DNA of 64,000 bases from SZUA-36 sp963759155 (GTDB taxonomy: Bacteria > Pseudomonadota > Gammaproteobacteria > Xanthomonadales > SZUA-36): contig CAVWXX010000017.1 in assembly GCA_963759155.1 (NCBI GenBank), positions 186,001 to 250,000 on the forward strand, written 5' to 3'. The position numbers and the translations under genes were made by a program. The notes beneath the pieces are model-generated. The model was not told the origin of the DNA. It saw only the letters and a program-made list of their open reading frames with translations, and ran no database searches. This document shows, piece by piece, positions 59,845-64,000 of the stretch; the first letter of the stretch is position 1, and every line of letters begins with the position of its first letter.

Positions 59845-62028
59845 TTGCGCACATCAGTCCGGATTACATTAGTCATTATCATGGCCGTCGCTATCGTGTA
59901 TACGCTGGCGGGATTCCTGCTGACACCCTATCTGCTCAAACGCCAGATCATCGACAGCCTCTCCAGGCATACCGGCGGTACTGTCACGCTCGGCCAGTTG
60001 AGTGTCAACCCGTTCCTGCTCAACACAGACCTGCGTCAACTCCGTATCGCCACTGAAGATCATCATCCAATATTCACCCTTGAGAGCATGCACGCCCGTC
60101 TTGATATTGCTAGTCTCTGGCGTCGTGGCTGGGTCATCCGTGAAATGGTTTTTGACACACCCGATCTGCGGGTAAACGCATTGCCGGAAGGAAATATGGA
60201 AGGTGATTCCTTTCCTCTCGTCTCCATATCCCGCCTGCAGGTCACGCGGGGACAATTGCACTGGACCCACACCTCATCCGGAACTGCTGACGATGCCACG
60301 GTCGAGCTGACGGACCTGGAATTTTCCCTGGAAAACCTGGGCGGCAAACCTTACAAACCAGGTGAGTTCACCCTCTCAGCTGAGATCAATCGCTCCGGTT
60401 GGCTACGGTCAAGTGGCAGCTTAAGGCCTTTCCCGGGAATGTTGGATACGACGCTTGAGTTGGACGGGGTCAACCTCGCAGACCTCGACTCAGCCTTTGC
60501 AGTCAGCAGCAGTTCCGGTCAGCGTCTCAAAATTATTTCCGCCCTGTTGTCGGGAAAGTTCAAAGTCTATTATGAACATGGACAGACAACCATCCATGGT
60601 GGGGCCCGGCTTGACCGGGTTGAGCTGGTGGATCGCTCAAGCGACGCTGCGATTTTTTCCGCCGCTAACGTAAAAGCCACCGAATTGACAATCCAGAGCA
60701 ATCCCTTCAGGGCTTCGGTGGAGGGGCTTCAGTTAAATCAGCCACATATGAGACTGGCACGTGATGCTGACGGAATACTGCGTACTGCCTGGTTAAAACC
60801 CTTGTTTGACCGGACGAATCACCTCCAACCTTCCATCCCGCGGATCGAGATCCAGGAGGGTTTACTGGACCTGGCCGATGAGAGTCTGACACCCACGTAC
60901 CATCTCAAAGCTGACAGGGTTGAAGGCACTATCACACGGCAGGACGGCCGCACGAAGGTCAGCATTGCGGGTCGTGTCGGGGCAAAGGACTCGAGTGTCC
61001 TCAATGTTAACTGGTTGCCAACCGGTTCAGACGGTGATGGCCGCCTTGATATACGCATTGAAGACCTTGATGCCACGGTACTATCACCGTATCTGAACGC
61101 CGTTACCGACCGCGGAATTGCCTCCGGTCAACTGGATATGCACTTTGACTACCGGAAAATTGATCAGCAATTTGAATTGAAAAACGAAATTTCCGCGCTG
61201 GCGTTCCAGCTTGATGAGATGCCCACCAGCCCGGTCACCCCCGGACTGCCTCCCCAACTGCCACTGGACCTGGCTGTTGCCCTGGTCAGGGACGGCAGCG
61301 ACCGGATCAATTTTTCCATCCCCGTGCCAGCGGGCCGGGTTGAGGAGAATATGCAACTTGGAGATCTTCTCGGTGAAGGCCTCGTGAACCTGGTTAAAAA
61401 CCTTACAAGGGCACCTTTTTACACGCTCGGTAAGCTGAACGGCATATCGCCACCGTTTCTCGAACGTGTCGTGTTCAAGCCCGGCGACGCCGCGCTGTCG
61501 ATGGCCGCCGAAAGTAACCTTGCTATCCTTGCAGCGGCACTTGTACAACGCCCGGATCTTGGTCTGACAATTAATGGACGTTTCGATACGAATATCGACC
61601 GGCAGGCCCTGGCGCGCAAGCAGGTCAGCTTACACGTCGCCCTGGCCAGCAGTGCCGGACCACCGGGACGAGAAACATCAGGCTCGACCGACTTTAACGA
61701 CAGCAAGGTGATCTCGGTGCTTGATGAGTTCGCGGGTAAGCGACTCAGCGCGGCGGAACTGGAAGCGCTGCGTGCAAACCACCCGCAACGCGGGCCCGCA
61801 TTTTACACGGCCGTGTTTGAGGCACTGGTGAGAAACGAAACCGTCTCTCGCACGAAGCTCAAGGCCCTGGCACGGTACCGGGCACGGACCATTATCGATC
61901 AGCTAAACGCAGCGGGTGTTGATCGCCAACGGTTGCAGATTGGAAAAGACATTGAGACAGCACAGGCGCAAACCCGGTTGGTGTATGTGAAACTGGAGAT
62001 TGCGTTGTTGGGAAACCTGGGGGAATGA
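59845..62028 (+). CDS. DUF748/AsmA-like envelope protein, TTG start
   Basis: The 727-residue protein begins with a membrane helix (VRITLVIIMAVAIVYTLAGF), followed by the DUF748/AsmA-type stretch LTPYLLKRQIIDSLSRHTGG and LGQLSVNPFLL. The C-terminal part has the DUF748 block TRAPFYTLGKLNGISPPFLE ... VVFKPGDAAL. The start is TTG at 59845 with GGAG seven bases upstream, which supports it. A role in envelope lipid transport is likely by similarity to AsmA-like proteins but not shown. It is divergent from the Sel1-vWA-ABC operon. Confidence 0.85.
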   Translation: MRTSVRITLVIIMAVAIVYTLAGFLLTPYLLKRQIIDSLSRHTGGTVTLGQLSVNPFLLNTDLRQLRIATEDHHPIFTLESMHARLDIASLWRRGWVIREMVFDTPDLRVNALPEGNMEGDSFPLVSISRLQVTRGQLHWTHTSSGTADDATVELTDLEFSLENLGGKPYKPGEFTLSAEINRSGWLRSSGSLRPFPGMLDTTLELDGVNLADLDSAFAVSSSSGQRLKIISALLSGKFKVYYEHGQTTIHGGARLDRVELVDRSSDAAIFSAANVKATELTIQSNPFRASVEGLQLNQPHMRLARDADGILRTAWLKPLFDRTNHLQPSIPRIEIQEGLLDLADESLTPTYHLKADRVEGTITRQDGRTKVSIAGRVGAKDSSVLNVNWLPTGSDGDGRLDIRIEDLDATVLSPYLNAVTDRGIASGQLDMHFDYRKIDQQFELKNEISALAFQLDEMPTSPVTPGLPPQLPLDLAVALVRDGSDRINFSIPVPAGRVEENMQLGDLLGEGLVNLVKNLTRAPFYTLGKLNGISPPFLERVVFKPGDAALSMAAESNLAILAAALVQRPDLGLTINGRFDTNIDRQALARKQVSLHVALASSAGPPGRETSGSTDFNDSKVISVLDEFAGKRLSAAELEALRANHPQRGPAFYTAVFEALVRNETVSRTKLKALARYRARTIIDQLNAAGVDRQRLQIGKDIETAQAQTRLVYVKLEIALLGNLGE

Positions 62029-62033
62029 GTTTC

Positions 62034-62279
62034 TTGAATTTCCTGTGAGTGCAGCGAACGGCCGGACGTCTGGATAGGGTATTTCAGCATCTGGCTGCGG
62101 GCGCTGGCAGCGTAACGCTCGCGCATTGCACGTGCCCAAATACGCCGGGCAACACGGCCAATGACGGTGTATTCGGGATCCATACCATTGCTGAGTGTAA
62201 AAGCCAGTTGGCTGATCGGGTTCGCGCCGGTTTCAGCGATAAGTGCGGTGGTTATGTACGCATTAATTGGCGAAAAACC
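62034..62279 (-). pseudogene. Fragment of a fused isobutyryl-CoA mutase (IcmF) gene with internal deletion
   Basis: The minus-strand translation shows INAYITTALIAETGANPISQ, LAFTLSNGMDPEYTVIGRVA, RRIWARAMRERYAASARSQM and LKYPIQTSGRSLHSQEIQ. This matches the B12-dependent mutase region of IcmF/methylmalonyl-CoA mutases. The piece between LAFTLsNG and the second SNG, about 30 residues in intact enzymes (FTYVEYYL...LSFFFSNG), is missing, so the two NG motifs are joined. No start and no downstream residues remain. It lies six bases after the DUF748 stop. The other bases up to 62539 hold nothing I recognise. Confidence 0.85.
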
Positions 62280-62539
62280 CAATATATTCCGCCAATGTTT
62301 GGGTCTGAACACGCAACATTGACCTGGTTGGACTGTGAAATTACTTACCCTGGCGACTGGGCCGGGTACAAGTTAAAAAGCAAAAAAGGGTATTGTCAGG
62401 TTAAACAGCAGAAGTGACAATGCCACTCGCGGAGATATCCGGACACTTTCATTGAATCAAACATTATTTCGAGCTTTTTATACCAAAAACTCATAGACTC
62501 GCATCCGAAATCTATCACCACGAAGTCGGAGCTAACCGT

Positions 62540-63547
62540 ATGACAAATTCCCTGGTTTGGATGGGAATCCTGATCTGCCTGCTACATTCAGCCATGTTTT
62601 CCGGGTTGAACCTGGCATTTTTTAGTGTGAGCCGGTTGCGCCTCGAAGCGGAGGCAGGTGCTGGAAACCACTCTGCGTTGAGGATATTGGCGCTGCGTCG
62701 AGATTCAAATTTTCTCCTGACAACTATTCTCTGGGGCAACGTGGGAATCAACGTATTGTTGACCCTGTTATCAAGCTCTGTGCTTGCGGGTGTCTCTGCA
62801 TTTGCCTTTTCAACCATTGTGATCACTTTTGCGGGTGAGATTCTGCCGCAAGCGTATTTTTCACGCCGGGCATTGCAGATGGCATCGCTGCTCGCACCCG
62901 TATTGCGCCTCTACCAGTACCTGCTTTACCCGGTCGCCAAGCCCAGCGCCTGGATGCTGGATAAATGGCTTGGCAAGGAGGCGATCATTTTTCTGCGTGA
63001 ACAGCAGCTCAAGGGCATGATTGAACAGCATATCGAGGACGATTCAGCAGAGATTGATTACATTGAAGGCAGAGGCGCGCTGAATTTTCTGGATATCGAT
63101 GATATTCCGATTTCCGAGGAGGGCCAGGTGGTTGATCCTGCAAGCCTGGTAGCGTTGGAGTGCAAAGTCGATTTACCCTTGATTCCCGAGACTGCGGATC
63201 CTGCTTTCAAATCCTTTGTCGGCCAGGTCAACGCTTCCCGGAAGAAATGGGTGATCCTGACCGATCCTGCTGGTTTACCCCGCCTGATCCTGGACGCAGA
63301 TGCCTATCTTCGGGACGTGCTTGATGACTATGAAGATATGGATGCATATCATTATTGTCACCGGCCGATCATTATCGACGATCCGGAGCGGCCACTGGGA
63401 TTTATCATGGCGGATTTTCGCGCAGGTATGGCCGACACCAGTGATGAAGCAATTGCTAAAGACGTCGTCCTGTTATGGACGGAAAACAACAAGCGTGTCG
63501 TCACCGGTGCGGACTTGTTAGGTCGCCTGTTGCAGGGAATTGGATAA
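62540..63547 (+). CDS. CNNM/DUF21-type membrane protein
   Basis: The 335-residue protein has an N-terminal CNNM (DUF21) transmembrane domain: ILICLLHSAMFSGLNLAFFS, with the SGLNLAFFSVSRLRLEAEA motif, TTILWGNVGINVLLTLLSSS, and FAGEILPQAYFSRRAL. A cytoplasmic part follows at the position of CBS repeats. CNNM/CorC proteins are linked to magnesium or cobalt handling. The CorC C-terminal domain is absent, so this is a short version. A GGAG site precedes the ATG. Confidence 0.88.
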   Translation: MTNSLVWMGILICLLHSAMFSGLNLAFFSVSRLRLEAEAGAGNHSALRILALRRDSNFLLTTILWGNVGINVLLTLLSSSVLAGVSAFAFSTIVITFAGEILPQAYFSRRALQMASLLAPVLRLYQYLLYPVAKPSAWMLDKWLGKEAIIFLREQQLKGMIEQHIEDDSAEIDYIEGRGALNFLDIDDIPISEEGQVVDPASLVALECKVDLPLIPETADPAFKSFVGQVNASRKKWVILTDPAGLPRLILDADAYLRDVLDDYEDMDAYHYCHRPIIIDDPERPLGFIMADFRAGMADTSDEAIAKDVVLLWTENNKRVVTGADLLGRLLQGIG

Positions 63548-63557
63548 GTGCTGTTAC

Positions 63558-63609
63558 GGGGTCAGAGTCAGGTGCCGGAGTTGACACTCCGGCACCTGAC
63601 TCTGACCCC
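63558..63609. repeat. Perfect 24-bp-arm palindrome (REP-like)
   Basis: Left arm 63558-63581 (GGGGTCAGAGTCAGGTGCCG then GAGT), loop TGAC, and right arm 63586-63609 are perfect inverted complements. It lies between two converging genes, 10 bases after the CNNM stop and 7 bases before the LysR stop. No T-run follows, so it is more REP-like than a classical terminator. Such elements are often moved by RAYT transposases like the one at 28761. Confidence 0.93.
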
Positions 63610-63615
63610 TTCGGG

Positions 63616-64000
63616 CTAATTGGGCCTGACCAGTTTCAAACTCTTCTCGATAAGTTTCAAGCGTGGCGATCGTACGGGAAATGTTGCATATGCCTCGCGT
63701 TTAAAGACCGGTGCGTCACGTACCAGGTGTAGCAAACCGGATTCAATGTCCTTTTCAACCATGCGTTTTGGCAGGTAGGCACTTCCCCCCAGTGAATGTA
63801 GGTACTCGTATGCCATCCTTGCTTGCGACACTCTCATCATCGCTTCGGGTGCGTCTGGAAATGCCCGCCGGTGATCAAGGCCGAACGAAAGACCCCAGTC
63901 AACAAAAACATAGCCTTTTAGTAGGGCTTGCTCGATAGGCATACCTTTTGAATTGGACACACAGACTAACTCGAGTGTTGAAATTTTGCGAATCTGCATA
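63616..64000 (-). CDS. LysR-family regulator, C-terminal part (cut by window edge)
   Basis: The visible 128 residues match the effector-binding domain of LysR-type regulators: LLKGYVFVDWGLSFGLDHRRA, the MMRVSQARMAYEYLHSLGGSA region and YLPKRMVEKDIESGLLHLV, ending in ...VFKREAYATFPVRS. The DNA-binding part lies beyond 64000. The target genes are unknown. It converges on the CNNM gene. Confidence 0.8.
   Translation of the reverse strand, partial: MQIRKISTLELVCVSNSKGMPIEQALLKGYVFVDWGLSFGLDHRRAFPDAPEAMMRVSQARMAYEYLHSLGGSAYLPKRMVEKDIESGLLHLVRDAPVFKREAYATFPVRSPRLKLIEKSLKLVRPN

Overview
The window looks like the chromosome of a gammaproteobacterium of moderate GC. It carries the gammaproteobacterial order leuS-lptE-holA-nadD-rsfS-rlmH-maf-rng-yhdP-tldD, a tpiA-secG-tRNA-Leu-nuoABCDEF run, divergent pmbA/yjgA, and pcnB-folK. 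All identifications come from reading the sequence, its translations and its motifs; no database search was run. I cannot name the species.

Region 1 (1-25.9 kb) is conserved core. On the minus strand lies the start of the respiratory complex I operon (nuoA-F, nuoF cut by the window edge), preceded by tRNA-Leu(GAG), secG and tpiA. Next come an NnrU-type membrane protein, an SDR oxidoreductase (+), an unannotated metzincin-like protein, pmbA and tldD (the TldD/TldE protease pair) and yjgA/darP (+). The long minus-strand yhdP-rng-maf-rlmH-rsfS-nadD-holA-lptE-leuS cluster follows, then folK and pcnB. pcnB has no ATG, GTG or TTG upstream of its catalytic core and probably starts at ATT, as in E. 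coli.

Region 2 (25.9-37.5 kb) is accessory DNA that begins right after tRNA-Glu(CTC). It holds two small secreted-protein genes preceded by diverged copies of the same structured leader. In both copies the stems are kept by compensatory changes, and a conserved CCTCC can pair with the downstream Shine-Dalgarno sequence. It also holds an IS-transposase remnant, a Y1 (IS200/RAYT-like) transposase, a small lipoprotein, three secreted or lipoprotein genes (two with META domains, one of them fused to a serine beta-lactamase-like domain), a PKD-repeat metzincin, and two head-to-head gene remnants.

Region 3 (37.5-41.5 kb) is the Anbu (proteasome-like peptidase) operon: circularly permuted ATP-grasp, alpha-E protein, transglutaminase-like protein and Anbu.

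Region 4 (41.7-55.1 kb) is a signalling or conflict-type block. It has a TPR membrane protein, a nine-copy NDRGKPDQG repeat protein, a tightly coupled caspase - CHAT (with membrane segments) - exported trypsin-like protease operon, a TIR-TM-TPR protein with a TTG start, and two unrecognised genes. This block is the best candidate for an undescribed system: a three-protease cascade that could span the inner membrane.

Region 5 (55.1-64 kb) holds an ABC transporter plus vWA plus Sel1-like operon resembling the TagS/TagT/PpkA-C-terminal signalling module of type VI secretion, without the kinase or any secretion genes in view. It is followed by a large AsmA/DUF748 protein, a deleted fragment of a fused isobutyryl-CoA mutase gene, a CNNM/DUF21 membrane protein, a perfect 24-bp-arm palindrome, and the C-terminal part of a LysR-type regulator at the window edge.
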